From Bacteroidales bacterium UBA2861 (GTDB lineage: Bacteria; Bacteroidota; Bacteroidia; Bacteroidales; UBA932), in NCBI GenBank assembly GCA_002350615.1, contig DEFD01000028.1, positions 496,829 through 560,828 of the forward strand: 64,000 bases of DNA, written 5' to 3'. The translations under genes and the position numbers were made by a program. This document shows, piece after piece, positions 7,797-15,846 of the stretch (its first letter is position 1; every line of letters begins with the position of its first letter). Under the pieces are notes generated by a model that saw nothing but the letters and a program-made list of their open reading frames with translations, was not told the origin of the DNA and made no database searches.

Positions 7797-9458
7797 ATGA
7801 AAGCTTACAAATTTTTGGCAATCGCAGCTGTGGCAGCTGCCATTGTGGCTTGCGGCAAGAACTCCGCAAAACAGATGGCCGAGGCGGCAAGCAAGGTGAG
7901 CGCAACCAGCTCTCCCGCAGTGCTTACCCTCGTTGGGGACACAATTCCCATCACCATCACCGTAAATTATCCCAAGGACTACTTCCGTCCTGACGCCATC
8001 GTGAACGTCACCCCCGTGGTGGTTTATTCCGGCGGCGAGCAGGCTGCAAAGACCTTCACCTATCAGGGCTCAGAGGTCAAGGACAACTACCCCGTGGTTT
8101 CCACTGACGGCGGCAGCGTTTCCGAGCATGTAGTGTTCAACTTCACCGAGGGCATGGAAACTTCTTATCTCGAACTCCGCAGCAACGTGGTTTACAAGGG
8201 CAAGACCGTCGATCTCCCCGCAATCAAGGTTTGCGAGGGCGTGGTCATGACCGGCAAATTCGCAAAGGGCAACGGTTACTACGAGTACAGGGCTGACGGC
8301 TACCAGGCTACCATCGAAGGCAGCAAGGAAGGCCAGATCAAGTACGACATCAACTCCGCTACCGTGAAGGGCAAGGAGCTCAAGGGTTCCTCCATCGCCA
8401 ACTACCAGGCCGCCCTCAAAGAGGCTGTCGCCAACGAGCGCACCACCATCAAGGGCATCGAGATCATTTCCTACGCTTCTCCTGATGGAGGCGAGGAGCT
8501 CAATGCAAAACTCTCCGACAAGCGCAGCGAGTCCGCAGAGAAGGCATGGGGCAAGATCACCAAGGGCATCGACGGCCTCGAGGCTCCTTCCACCAAGAGC
8601 GTAGGACAGGACTGGGAAGGCTTCCAGGAAGCTGTCCAGAAGTCCGACATCCAGGACAAGGACCTCATCGTCCGCGTACTCTCCATGTACAGCGATCCTG
8701 AAGTCCGCGAGAAGGAAATCAAGAACATGAGCGCAGTTTACAACGAACTCCGCAAGGAAGTTCTCCCTGAACTCCGCCGCACACGTTTCGTTGCCACCAC
8801 CGAGTTCCGCAACTACAGCGACGAGGAGCTTGCAGCTCTCTCCGGAGCAGATGTTGCTACCCTTGACGAAACCGCTCTTCTCCGCCTCGGCGCCATCAGC
8901 GAAGATCCCGCCAAGAAGGAAAGCTACTACAAGGCCGCTGCCGACCGCTTCAACTCCGAAGCAGGCAAGTACAACCTCGCTCTCGCAGCGTTCGACGCAA
9001 ATGAGAACGCCCAGGCATCCACCTATCTCGGACAGGTTGCCGACCAGAAGGCAAGCGATGTCCTCAATGCACAGGCAGTCGCCGCCATCCGCAAGGGTGA
9101 CTATGCAGCCGCCAAGAACCTCCTCGACAAGTGCGACCAGGGCAACGAGGCTGTGAAGCGCAACTACGGCGTCCTCGCTCTCGTGAACGGCGACTTTGAG
9201 ACCGCAGCCGACAAGCTCAACGGAGCAGGCGGCATGGACGAGGCAGTCGCAGCCATCCTCGCTGGCAAGTACAGCCAGGCTACCAGCGCCCTTGACGGAG
9301 ACGAAAGCGCAAATGCAGATTACCTGCGCGCCATCATCGCCGCCCGTCAGCAGAAGGTTCTCGACGCTGCCAAGCTCCTTGCTTCCGCATGCAAGAAGGA
9401 TCCTTCTCTCAAGGAGAAAGCCCTCAAGGATGTTGAATTCGTGAATGTCGCAAAATAA
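7797..9458 (+). CDS. Lipoprotein with OmpA-like segment and helical repeat C-terminus
   Basis: The start is ATG 7797 (an upstream in-frame TTG at 7791 is less likely). The 553-residue product has a lipobox AAIVACGK. Its middle contains GIEIISYASPDGGEELNAKLSDKR, which matches the loop-and-helix signature of OmpA-like peptidoglycan-binding domains (YASPDG, N, LSxxR). The C-terminal 200 residues are alanine-rich helices of TPR type. Codon choice is strongly biased to a few codons, like the neighbouring ribosomal genes, suggesting high expression. A role in anchoring the outer membrane to peptidoglycan is inferred. A hairpin at 9499-9519 can terminate it. Confidence 0.8.
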   Translation: MKAYKFLAIAAVAAAIVACGKNSAKQMAEAASKVSATSSPAVLTLVGDTIPITITVNYPKDYFRPDAIVNVTPVVVYSGGEQAAKTFTYQGSEVKDNYPVVSTDGGSVSEHVVFNFTEGMETSYLELRSNVVYKGKTVDLPAIKVCEGVVMTGKFAKGNGYYEYRADGYQATIEGSKEGQIKYDINSATVKGKELKGSSIANYQAALKEAVANERTTIKGIEIISYASPDGGEELNAKLSDKRSESAEKAWGKITKGIDGLEAPSTKSVGQDWEGFQEAVQKSDIQDKDLIVRVLSMYSDPEVREKEIKNMSAVYNELRKEVLPELRRTRFVATTEFRNYSDEELAALSGADVATLDETALLRLGAISEDPAKKESYYKAAADRFNSEAGKYNLALAAFDANENAQASTYLGQVADQKASDVLNAQAVAAIRKGDYAAAKNLLDKCDQGNEAVKRNYGVLALVNGDFETAADKLNGAGGMDEAVAAILAGKYSQATSALDGDESANADYLRAIIAARQQKVLDAAKLLASACKKDPSLKEKALKDVEFVNVAK

Positions 9459-9467
9459 GCTCAGACC

Positions 9468-9498
9468 TTTGTAAATTCAATTTTTATCCTTATATTTG
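9468..9498 (+). promoter_or_regulatory. Promoter of the str operon
   Basis: TTTG at 9468-9471, a 19-bp spacer and TATATTTG at 9491-9498 match the Bacteroidetes housekeeping consensus exactly. Transcription should start near 9503. Confidence 0.8.
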
Positions 9499-9530
9499 CA
9501 CCCCCTTTTTCAGGGGGTGTAATTTTTTTA
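9499..9530 (+). terminator. Intrinsic terminator overlapping the str operon start
   Basis: CACCCCC (9499-9505) pairs with GGGGGTG (9513-9519), followed by a T-rich run to 9530. It should terminate the lipoprotein transcript from upstream. Because the str promoter starts inside the 5' arm, its own transcripts would lack most of the stem. Confidence 0.65.
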
Positions 9531-9545
9531 TAAACAAACAGTTTT

Positions 9546-9920
9546 ATGCCTACAATTCAACAATTGGTTCGCAAAGGTCGCGAGGCTCTGGTCGTAAAGA
9601 GCAAGTCCCGCGCTTTGGATGCGTGTCCTCAGAAGCGTGGCGTATGCCTCAGGGTTTACACAACAACCCCTAAGAAACCTAACTCAGCAATGCGTAAGGT
9701 TGCCCGTGTACGTCTCAGCAACGCCAAAGAGGTTAACGCCTACATCCCGGGCGAAGGCCACAACCTTCAGGAACACAGCATCGTGCTGGTTCGCGGAGGC
9801 CGTGTAAAGGACCTTCCCGGTGTACGCTACCACATCCTCAGGGGCGCCTTGGATACCGCCGGCGTAGAAGGAAGGACCCAGTCCCGTTCCCTCTATGGTG
9901 CAAAGAGGCCCAAGAAGTAA
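9546..9920 (+). CDS. rpsL: 30S ribosomal protein S12
   Basis: The 124-residue protein is full length (MPTIQQLVRKGRE...GAKRPKK). It carries the conserved TTPKKPNSAMRK block with Lys43 and GGRVKDLPGVRYH, both unmutated at positions linked to streptomycin resistance. S12 lines the decoding centre of the 30S subunit. It is the first gene of rpsL-rpsG-fusA-rpsJ. Confidence 0.98.
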   Translation: MPTIQQLVRKGREALVVKSKSRALDACPQKRGVCLRVYTTTPKKPNSAMRKVARVRLSNAKEVNAYIPGEGHNLQEHSIVLVRGGRVKDLPGVRYHILRGALDTAGVEGRTQSRSLYGAKRPKK

Positions 9921-9957
9921 CCCGCGGATGTTTATTAATTTTTAATTTTTCCAAACA

Positions 9958-10434
9958 ATGAGAAAAGCAAAGCCTAAGAAGAGGATTCTACTTCCTGATC
10001 CTAAGTTCCACGACATCGAGGTAACGAGGTTCGTGAACAATCTTATGTTGCAGGGGAAGAAGAGTATCGCGTATTCTATTTTCTACGATGCAATCGACAT
10101 CGTAGGCGAGAAGGTGAAAGATTCTGACAAGGCTCCACTCGATATTTGGAAGCAGGCTCTCGAGAACGTGACCCCTCAGATCGAGGTTAAGAGTCGCCGT
10201 ATCGGTGGTGCCAACTTCCAGGTGCCTACGGAGTTGCGCCCTGAAAGGAAAGTTTCCCTTTCCATGAAGAACATGATACAGTTCGCCCGCAAGCGTTCCG
10301 GCCACTCCATGGCAGAAAAGCTCGCTGCAGAAATCGTAGCGGCGTTCAACAACGAAGGTGGTGCATTCAAGCGCAAAGAGGATATGCACCGTATGGCAGA
10401 AGCCAACAAGGCATTCGCCCACTTCCGTTTCTAA
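9958..10434 (+). CDS. rpsG: 30S ribosomal protein S7
   Basis: The 158-residue product shows the S7 signature region (FVNNLMLQGKKSIAYSIFYDA), the RRIGGANFQVPTELRPER block and the C-terminal AEANKAFAHFRF. S7 nucleates assembly of the 30S head and touches E-site tRNA. It is 37 nt downstream of rpsL and 23 nt upstream of fusA, in the classic str operon order. Confidence 0.98.
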   Translation: MRKAKPKKRILLPDPKFHDIEVTRFVNNLMLQGKKSIAYSIFYDAIDIVGEKVKDSDKAPLDIWKQALENVTPQIEVKSRRIGGANFQVPTELRPERKVSLSMKNMIQFARKRSGHSMAEKLAAEIVAAFNNEGGAFKRKEDMHRMAEANKAFAHFRF

Positions 10435-10457
10435 AAAGTAGTAGTTAGTTAGTGTAG

Positions 10458-12575
10458 ATGGCCAAAAGGGATCTAAATTTCACACGCAACATCGGCATCA
10501 TGGCCCACATCGATGCCGGCAAAACCACCACTTCGGAGCGAATCCTGTTCTATACGGGAAAAACTCACAAGATTGGTGAGGTGCATGACGGAGCTGCCAC
10601 CATGGACTGGATGGTTCAGGAGCAGGAACGTGGTATTACCATTACCTCCGCCGCCACCACCGCATTCTGGCATTATGCCGGCAAGGTTTATCAGATCAAT
10701 CTGATCGACACTCCGGGCCACGTGGACTTCACGGTAGAGGTGGAGCGTTCGCTCCGCGTACTGGACGGCACCGTGGCTACCTTCGATGCGGTAGGCAAAG
10801 TGCAGCCCCAGTCCGAGACAGTGTGGCGTCAGGCCGACAAGTACGGCGTGCCGAAGATTGCGTATGTCAACAAAATGGACCGCGTAGGTGCCGATTTCCT
10901 CGGCTGCGTGGAAGATATCAAGGCTAAACTCGGAGCCACCGCGGTTCCCATCAGCCTTCCTATCGGAAGCGAAGAGGATTTCCAGGGCATCGTGGACCTT
11001 ATCAGCCGTAAGGCTCTTTACTACAATTCCGGGGAAGAACTCGTGAACTGGGAGGAAAGGGAAGTGCCTGCCGATATGGTGGATGAGGTTGAAACCTGGC
11101 GAGACAAGCTCGTCGAGGTTGCGGCCGAATGTGACGACGCCCTCATGGAGAAGTATTTCGAGGATCCCGCATCCCTTACCGACGAGGAAATCATCGCGGC
11201 GCTTCGCAAAGGCACTATCGCAATGAAGATAGTCCCCGCAACCTGCGGTTCTTCCTATAAGAATAAGGGTGTGCAGTTCCTGCTCGACGCCATAGTGCGT
11301 TATCTCCCTTCTCCTATGGACATTCCTGCAATCTCCGCCACCAACATGCATAATAATAAAGAGGTGGAGCTTCACTCCGAAGCCTCCGGCCCCTTCTGCG
11401 CGCTGGTGTTCAAGATTGCGACAGACCCTTATGTTGGCCGTCTCGCTTATCTGCGGGCATATTCGGGACATCTCGATGCCGGTTCCTACGTGCTCAATTC
11501 GCGTACCGGCAAGAAAGAGCGTGTCGCAAGGCTCTACCAGATGCACTCCAACCACCAGAATCCCATCGATTTCGTGGAAGCGGGAGACATCTGCGCCGCC
11601 GTGGGTTTCAAGGACCTGCGCACAGGCGACACCATCTGCGACGAGTCCCACAACTATGCTCTCGAATCCATGGAGTTCCCCGATCCCGTAATCAGTATCG
11701 CAATAGAACCTAAGACCCAGCAGGACCTCGACAAACTCGGGGTAGCGCTCGGCAAACTCGCGGAGGAGGATCCTACCTTCACCGTAAAGAGCGATGCCGA
11801 AACCGGTCAGACGGTTATCAGCGGTATGGGTGAGCTTCACCTTGACATCATCGTGGACCGTCTGCGTCGCGAGTTCGGGGTGGAGATCAACCAGGGTGCT
11901 CCCATGGTCAACTACAAAGAAGCCATCACGGCTCCGGTCCAGCACCGCGAGGTGTTCAAGAAACAGACCGGCGGCCGCGGAAAGTTCGCCGACATCATCG
12001 TCGAAATCGGCCCTGCCGATGAGGGAGTCACCGGACTCCAGTTCGTCAGCGAGGTCAAGGGCGGAAACGTTCCCAAAGAGTATATACCTTCCGTGGAGAA
12101 GGGCTTTCAGGCAGCAATGGCCAACGGCGTTCTCGCCGGTTACGAGGTCCAGTCCCTCAAGGTTCGCCTGCTCGACGGTTCCTACCACCCTGTGGATTCC
12201 GACCAGTTATCTTTCGAACTTGCAGCCCGTCTGGCATTCCGCCACGCCTGCCCCAAGTGCAGCCCTGTGCTGCTTGAGCCCATCATGAGTCTCGAGGTGG
12301 TGACGCCCGAGGATTACATGGGTGAAATCGTGGGCGACCTCAACCGTCGCCGCGGACAGGTGGTCGGCATGGATTCATCCGCCAACGGCGCAAGGATTAT
12401 CAAGGCATTCGTGCCGTTGGCCGAGCAGTTCGGATATGTGACAGTGCTCCGCACCCTCTCTTCCGGACGCGCCACCAGCACCATGACCTTCGACCATTAT
12501 GCGGAAGTTCCCGCATCCATGGCCAAGGACATCATAGAAAAAGCAGGCTACAGAATGCCTACTGATGACGAATAA
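10458..12575 (+). CDS. fusA: Translation elongation factor G
   Basis: The 705-residue GTPase drives ribosomal translocation. GTP-binding blocks are clear: AHIDAGKTT (P-loop), DTPGHVDF and NKMD. The usual switch-region sequence QEQERGITITSAATT is intact. The C-terminal domains IV and V, including MSLEVVTPEDYMGEIVGDLNRRRG in domain V, are complete. Its place between rpsG and rpsJ supports canonical EF-G over the FusA2 paralogue. Confidence 0.97.
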   Translation: MAKRDLNFTRNIGIMAHIDAGKTTTSERILFYTGKTHKIGEVHDGAATMDWMVQEQERGITITSAATTAFWHYAGKVYQINLIDTPGHVDFTVEVERSLRVLDGTVATFDAVGKVQPQSETVWRQADKYGVPKIAYVNKMDRVGADFLGCVEDIKAKLGATAVPISLPIGSEEDFQGIVDLISRKALYYNSGEELVNWEEREVPADMVDEVETWRDKLVEVAAECDDALMEKYFEDPASLTDEEIIAALRKGTIAMKIVPATCGSSYKNKGVQFLLDAIVRYLPSPMDIPAISATNMHNNKEVELHSEASGPFCALVFKIATDPYVGRLAYLRAYSGHLDAGSYVLNSRTGKKERVARLYQMHSNHQNPIDFVEAGDICAAVGFKDLRTGDTICDESHNYALESMEFPDPVISIAIEPKTQQDLDKLGVALGKLAEEDPTFTVKSDAETGQTVISGMGELHLDIIVDRLRREFGVEINQGAPMVNYKEAITAPVQHREVFKKQTGGRGKFADIIVEIGPADEGVTGLQFVSEVKGGNVPKEYIPSVEKGFQAAMANGVLAGYEVQSLKVRLLDGSYHPVDSDQLSFELAARLAFRHACPKCSPVLLEPIMSLEVVTPEDYMGEIVGDLNRRRGQVVGMDSSANGARIIKAFVPLAEQFGYVTVLRTLSSGRATSTMTFDHYAEVPASMAKDIIEKAGYRMPTDDE

Positions 12576-12592
12576 ATAATTAAATTTGCAAT

Positions 12593-12898
12593 ATGAGCCA
12601 GAAAATCAGAATTAAACTCAAATCTTTCGATCATATGCTCGTGGACAAGTCCGCAGCTAAGATCGTGGACACTGTGAAGGCTACCGGCGCAAAGGTGAAT
12701 GGTCCCATTCCCCTTCCTACCGGCAAGAAAATCTTCACGGTGAACCGCTCGACCTTCGTCAACAAGAAGGCCCGCGAGCAGTTCGAGCTCGATTCCTACC
12801 GCCGTCTGCTCGACATCGAGGACAGCAACGCGAAGACCGTTGACGCCCTCATGAAGCTCGAGCTTCCCGCCGGTGTGGACGTCGAGATCAAAGTCTGA
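12593..12898 (+). CDS. rpsJ: 30S ribosomal protein S10
   Basis: The 101-residue product has the S10 pattern: IRIKLKSFDHMLVDKSAAKIV, GPIPLPTGKKIFTVNRSTFVNKKAREQFE and a C-terminus of LPAGVDVEIKV. It is 17 nt behind fusA. In many Bacteroidetes rpsJ leads directly into rplC and the S10 block; here a tRNA and a strong terminator follow instead. Confidence 0.97.
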   Translation: MSQKIRIKLKSFDHMLVDKSAAKIVDTVKATGAKVNGPIPLPTGKKIFTVNRSTFVNKKAREQFELDSYRRLLDIEDSNAKTVDALMKLELPAGVDVEIKV

Positions 12899-12908
12899 GA
12901 AGATTTAT

Positions 12909-12916
12909 TATCTTTG
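12909..12916 (+). promoter_or_regulatory. -7 promoter element for tRNA-Ile2
   Basis: TATCTTTG, 30 bp before the mature tRNA 5' end. A CCCGGG...CCCGGG pairing at 12921-12943 lies between them. Confidence 0.55.
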
Positions 12917-12946
12917 CAGTCCCGGGTGGCCTGAAAGCCCGGGTCC

Positions 12947-13020
12947 GGTCCCTTAGCTCAGTTGGTTAGAGCATCTGACTCATAATCAGAGGGTCGCAGG
13001 ATCATGCCCTGCAGGGACCA
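12947..13020 (+). tRNA. tRNA-Ile2 (CAU anticodon, lysidine type)
   Basis: The 74-nt cloverleaf has a GGTCCCT/AGGGACC acceptor stem and anticodon loop CTCATAA. It closely follows the layout of E. coli ileX rather than elongator tRNA-Met (GGnCCCTTAGCTCAGT, GACTCATAATC, GGTCGC). Its CAU anticodon would need TilS-made lysidine to read AUA. No CCA is encoded. The T-loop reads ATCATGC instead of TTCAAnn, so positions 54 and 58 are swapped to A and T. Confidence 0.88.
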
Positions 13021-13063
13021 CAAAAGGAGAGCCGCCATTTGACGGCTCTCCTTTTGCGGTCCC
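13014..13063 (+). terminator. tRNA terminator hairpin reaching into the tRNA 3' end
   Basis: A perfect 14-bp stem (13021-13034 with 13043-13056) extends, after one A-C mismatch, through six more pairs between the tRNA end (13014-13019, GGGACC) and GGTCCC (13058-13063). The 3' arm includes TTTT. Confidence 0.75.
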
Positions 13064-13330
13064 CCGGAGGCCTCCTATTATTGAGGGGCGTTCCCCTCAA
13101 ACTCCCCTGGTCGCTGTGCTCCTTTTGCGGTCCCCCGGAGGCCTCCTCTCGGGGACACCCCGAACCCCGCGGATTTCACCCGAAGGCGCAGAAGCGCCTG
13201 GCTCTTTTTGGGTCCCCCGGATGCCTCCTCTCGGGGAGTGTGCAAGGTGTCCCGAAAACAAGGACACCTGACACAAAAAAGGCCGATTTCGTGCAAGGTG
13301 TCCCGAAGATAAGGACACCTTGCACCTGGC
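13048..13330. repeat. GC-rich intergenic repeat cluster (13-kb gap)
   Basis: The 390-bp gap between the tRNA and the FISUMP remnant holds no convincing gene. An identical 29-bp string occurs at 13048-13076 and 13119-13147, with a diverged third unit at 13211-13229. An AGGGGC..CCCCT-type hairpin lies at 13084-13098. Two related hairpins follow: AGGTGTCC pairing at 13245-13252/13262-13269, and a 13-bp stem at 13291-13303/13313-13325. A 28-bp string at 13144-13171 recurs exactly at 62077-62104. Confidence 0.75.
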
Positions 13331-13411
13331 AAGAATTAGCCCGCTTTTGGCAATGATGTCCGCTTTGCCGGGGGCGATGACGGAAAGAACGTCCTTGTAT
13401 AATAATAAGAA

Positions 13412-14653
13412 TTACAATCCCAGTACGGGGCGGATGGGGAATCCGAAGCGGCGCTCGGCGGTGGATATGTTTACGGTGGGGTCGAACCCCTGGATGTACG
13501 TTCCGCTCAAGGTGGTGATGGACTTGCTGTCGGAACCGAAGGTGCCTGCGGCCCAATAGGTCGTCGCGCTGCCAACATTCCCCCTGTTCGAATCCATATA
13601 GACACCTGCTGCCGGGAGGAAGATTGAATTGTTGTTCGCGAGGCAGGTGACACGGAAGCCGCCGTTTTCCCAGTCCCAGCGATATTGATTTTTGTCCAGC
13701 AGAGTCCTCCATTCATCTGCGGTCGGGGTACGCCAGCTGCCGCCCCAGTTGACGTGGGCGGCATCGTCTTCGGGATACAGGTTGATTACTTCGAAACCAC
13801 CGCTTGTCGAATACTGTGCTAAATATCTGGTCACGGTGAAACCGTCGTAATAGCGGTAGGAGCTCCATGTGTATGACTGCTTCGGGCGCACCTCGCCCCA
13901 GGCGAAGTAATCTCCCGGATGATCCGGGAACTCTGCTCCGATATTGGTCGTTGCCATCTTGATCCCATTGCCCATATCCACGAACTCGTGACCCATATGG
14001 GGAGAGGATATCGGCTGAGTCTCTTCTGTGGTGACGGCGCGCACCGAAAGTCCCCAGTACCTTTCGTAGCGGTTGAAGTCACTCGTGATGGGCGGCAGGA
14101 ACGTTCTTTCCGGTGCGTCGTTGTTGATCGAGGCGATCGAGCCGTACAAAGCATCTTTGGGATTGAGCGAAGATGTCCAGTAGAAGCCCTTGAATCCCTC
14201 TCCTTCGTTAGTGTTCCAGATCGAAGTGGCAGAACGGTAACCGGCTGCCGGGAAGAAAATGCTCTGGCCGTTCACCGTGCTGGTAACTTTTATGCCGTGC
14301 ACACCGTTCTGCGCGATCCATTCGTGATTGCACCACCAGGCGAGGGCCTCGAACTCTTTCGCAGTCGGTATCCTCCAGCCTTCGCCCAACACTGCCTGTG
14401 CGGCGTCATCGTCCGCCTCCAGCACTGTCTTTCCGTCCGGTGAACCGGTACCGCCCCAGCGGTCTTGCTGGTCGGTGCGGCAATACTTTCCGACCGTCAT
14501 ATCTGATGAACCCAAGTACTTGTAACTTGCCGGGTTATATCCGCTCTTTCCCTCTTTTCAATAATACTGCAAAGGATTGTCGGAGCGATGTCCGTCCTGA
14601 TAGTAGTAATCGGTCTCGCCCCAGGCGTAATAATCGCCGCCTGAATGGTATCC
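13412..14653 (-). pseudogene. FISUMP-module surface protein, broken by an in-frame TGA
   Basis: The frame from 14515 down encodes two tandem Fibrobacter-succinogenes-major-paralogue (FISUMP) modules. Each has WRIPTAKEF- or WRTPTADEW-type cores, FFPAAGYRS or FLPAAGV, and a closing SVRAV or IRPVLGL. Reading the same frame upstream gives GYHSGGDYYAWGETDYYY, the start of the first module, but a TGA at 14558-14560 interrupts it. The C-terminus is intact. FISUMP proteins are secreted or surface proteins of unknown function. Together with the frame of the neighbouring 14497-15006 gene, which carries the signal peptide, this looks like one decayed gene. Confidence 0.7.
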
Positions 14654-15006
14654 AGGGCGCTCTCTGGCAGGATGGCTACCGGAATGGCGTCGAAGAAATC
14701 ATAGTCCTCCGCTTTGAGTTCCCTGTCCGTAATGACAAAGAGCGAACAGCCCTGTTTGTCATCCACCAGATCATAAACATCCTGCAATGACTGATCTCCA
14801 AGGGGGACGCAGATGGGATAAGTATCAGGGAGCAAGGGCATCCCGCTGATGTTTTCCGTATACATGAAGTAGTCGGTCTCAACATAACCCGCAATGATGG
14901 CTGCGTGCTTGAGCGTGAGCGTCTTGACCGGGTAAGAAGCATCTCCGATGTGAAGGTCGGACAGGACCATTGTGGCCGTCATCAGCAGGGATATAAACTT
15001 TCTCAT
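14497..15006 (-). CDS. Hypothetical exported protein, likely 5' part of the broken FISUMP gene
   Basis: From ATG 15006 the product has an N-terminal signal sequence (MRKFISLLMTATMVLS) and about 135 further residues with no family I recognise, including VPLGDQSLQDVYDLVDDKQGC and ITDRELKAEDYDF. Its last 50 codons overlap, in another frame, the region that encodes the beginning of a FISUMP module. This suggests a frameshift joined the signal-peptide part to a wrong frame. A functional short secreted protein cannot be excluded. Confidence 0.45.
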   Translation of the reverse strand: MRKFISLLMTATMVLSDLHIGDASYPVKTLTLKHAAIIAGYVETDYFMYTENISGMPLLPDTYPICVPLGDQSLQDVYDLVDDKQGCSLFVITDRELKAEDYDFFDAIPVAILPESALDTIQAAIITPGARPITTIRTDIAPTILCSIIEKRERADITRQVTSTWVHQI

Positions 15007-15083
15007 ACGCGGGATAATGAAATAAAACACTGCAAGTTAACGAATCCCCGCGTATTTTACAAGATTATGTTACTGATGATTAA

Positions 15084-15728
15084 CTAGAACAGGTAAGCGA
15101 TGCCGAGACGGAAGTTAGGGCCGTCCTTGGTGGTGATTTCCTTGACGCTGGAGTAGCGGTCCCACATACCGAAATCCACTGCGCCCCTCAGGCGGAGGTG
15201 TGCGGGTTTGATCAGGACGTCGGCACCGATTGTGAGATATGAGTACAGGCGCTGGTACTTGCTGTCCTTATCGTAATTGTTCATCGTCTCCTCCTGTTTG
15301 CTGACAGGATTCGTCCATTTGGTCTTGGAACTCAGTCCGTAGGAAAAACCGGGGCCGAAGAAAGGCCTTAGGGCAAGGGTCTCGGAAGCATTGAAAGTGA
15401 TGTCGAGGGCCAGTGCGTAGCCGAGATAATTCTCCCTGACGGTCGCGTCGCCGTCCCCTTCGTCCGGAGACAGGAACCAGTGGTCGAAGAAAAGGTCCAT
15501 TGTGTAGCCGAGACCGCCGAGACCGAGGTCGCTGGACAATCCTGCATTGAAATAGAAACCTACACCGGAGTCAGTGGAAGTCGTTTTTTGTCCGGCTATC
15601 GAGGTGGAACTCTTCTGTTTTGCCATTATCATACCGCCACCGGCGCTGAGGCCGAAGCCCTGTCCTTCCTGTGCGAAAGCCACCATGCCCGAAACAAGGG
15701 CGATTGAGAGAATGAGTATTTTTTTCAT
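15084..15728 (-). CDS. Outer-membrane beta-barrel protein (OMP_b-brl type)
   Basis: From ATG 15728 the 214-residue product has a signal peptide (MKKILILSIALVSGMVAFAQ) and alternating beta-strands ending FRLGIAYLF, a C-terminal aromatic typical of barrels inserted by BamA. GLSAGGGM at the N-terminus and LRPFFGPGFSYGL in the middle fit a small porin-like barrel. The specific role is unknown. It diverges from the sensor kinase gene at 15847. Confidence 0.75.
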   Translation of the reverse strand: MKKILILSIALVSGMVAFAQEGQGFGLSAGGGMIMAKQKSSTSIAGQKTTSTDSGVGFYFNAGLSSDLGLGGLGYTMDLFFDHWFLSPDEGDGDATVRENYLGYALALDITFNASETLALRPFFGPGFSYGLSSKTKWTNPVSKQEETMNNYDKDSKYQRLYSYLTIGADVLIKPAHLRLRGAVDFGMWDRYSSVKEITTKDGPNFRLGIAYLF

Positions 15729-15739
15729 ATGCGCATATG
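15726..15739. promoter_or_regulatory. Perfect 14-bp palindrome over the barrel-gene start codon
   Basis: CATATGCGCATATG is its own reverse complement and includes the ATG at 15728. It lies 7 bp downstream of the -7 element, where a repressor could block initiation. Confidence 0.3.
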
Positions 15740-15746
15740 TTTTTGG

Positions 15747-15754
15747 CAAAGATA
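15747..15754 (-). promoter_or_regulatory. -7 promoter element for the barrel protein
   Basis: TATCTTTG on the minus strand, 18 nt before ATG 15728. Confidence 0.6.
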
Positions 15755-15831
15755 TTTCTTCCCGGCAACTGTCTCGTGGTGGAATCCACCATAACGCGCT
15801 GATTTGCAGAAATTATTTCACGAGGAAATGA

Positions 15832-15839
15832 TATCTTTG
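15832..15839 (+). promoter_or_regulatory. -7 promoter element for the sensor kinase
   Basis: TATCTTTG, 7 nt before ATG 15847. Confidence 0.6.
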
Positions 15840-15846
15840 CACAGAT

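Noticed and set aside
10473..12188. 571-codon open frame antisense to fusA
   Set aside because: A shadow of the strongly codon-biased EF-G gene.
13048..13330. CRISPR-like direct repeats
   Set aside because: Only two exact 29-bp units, with a GC-rich hairpin context and no regular spacers or cas genes.
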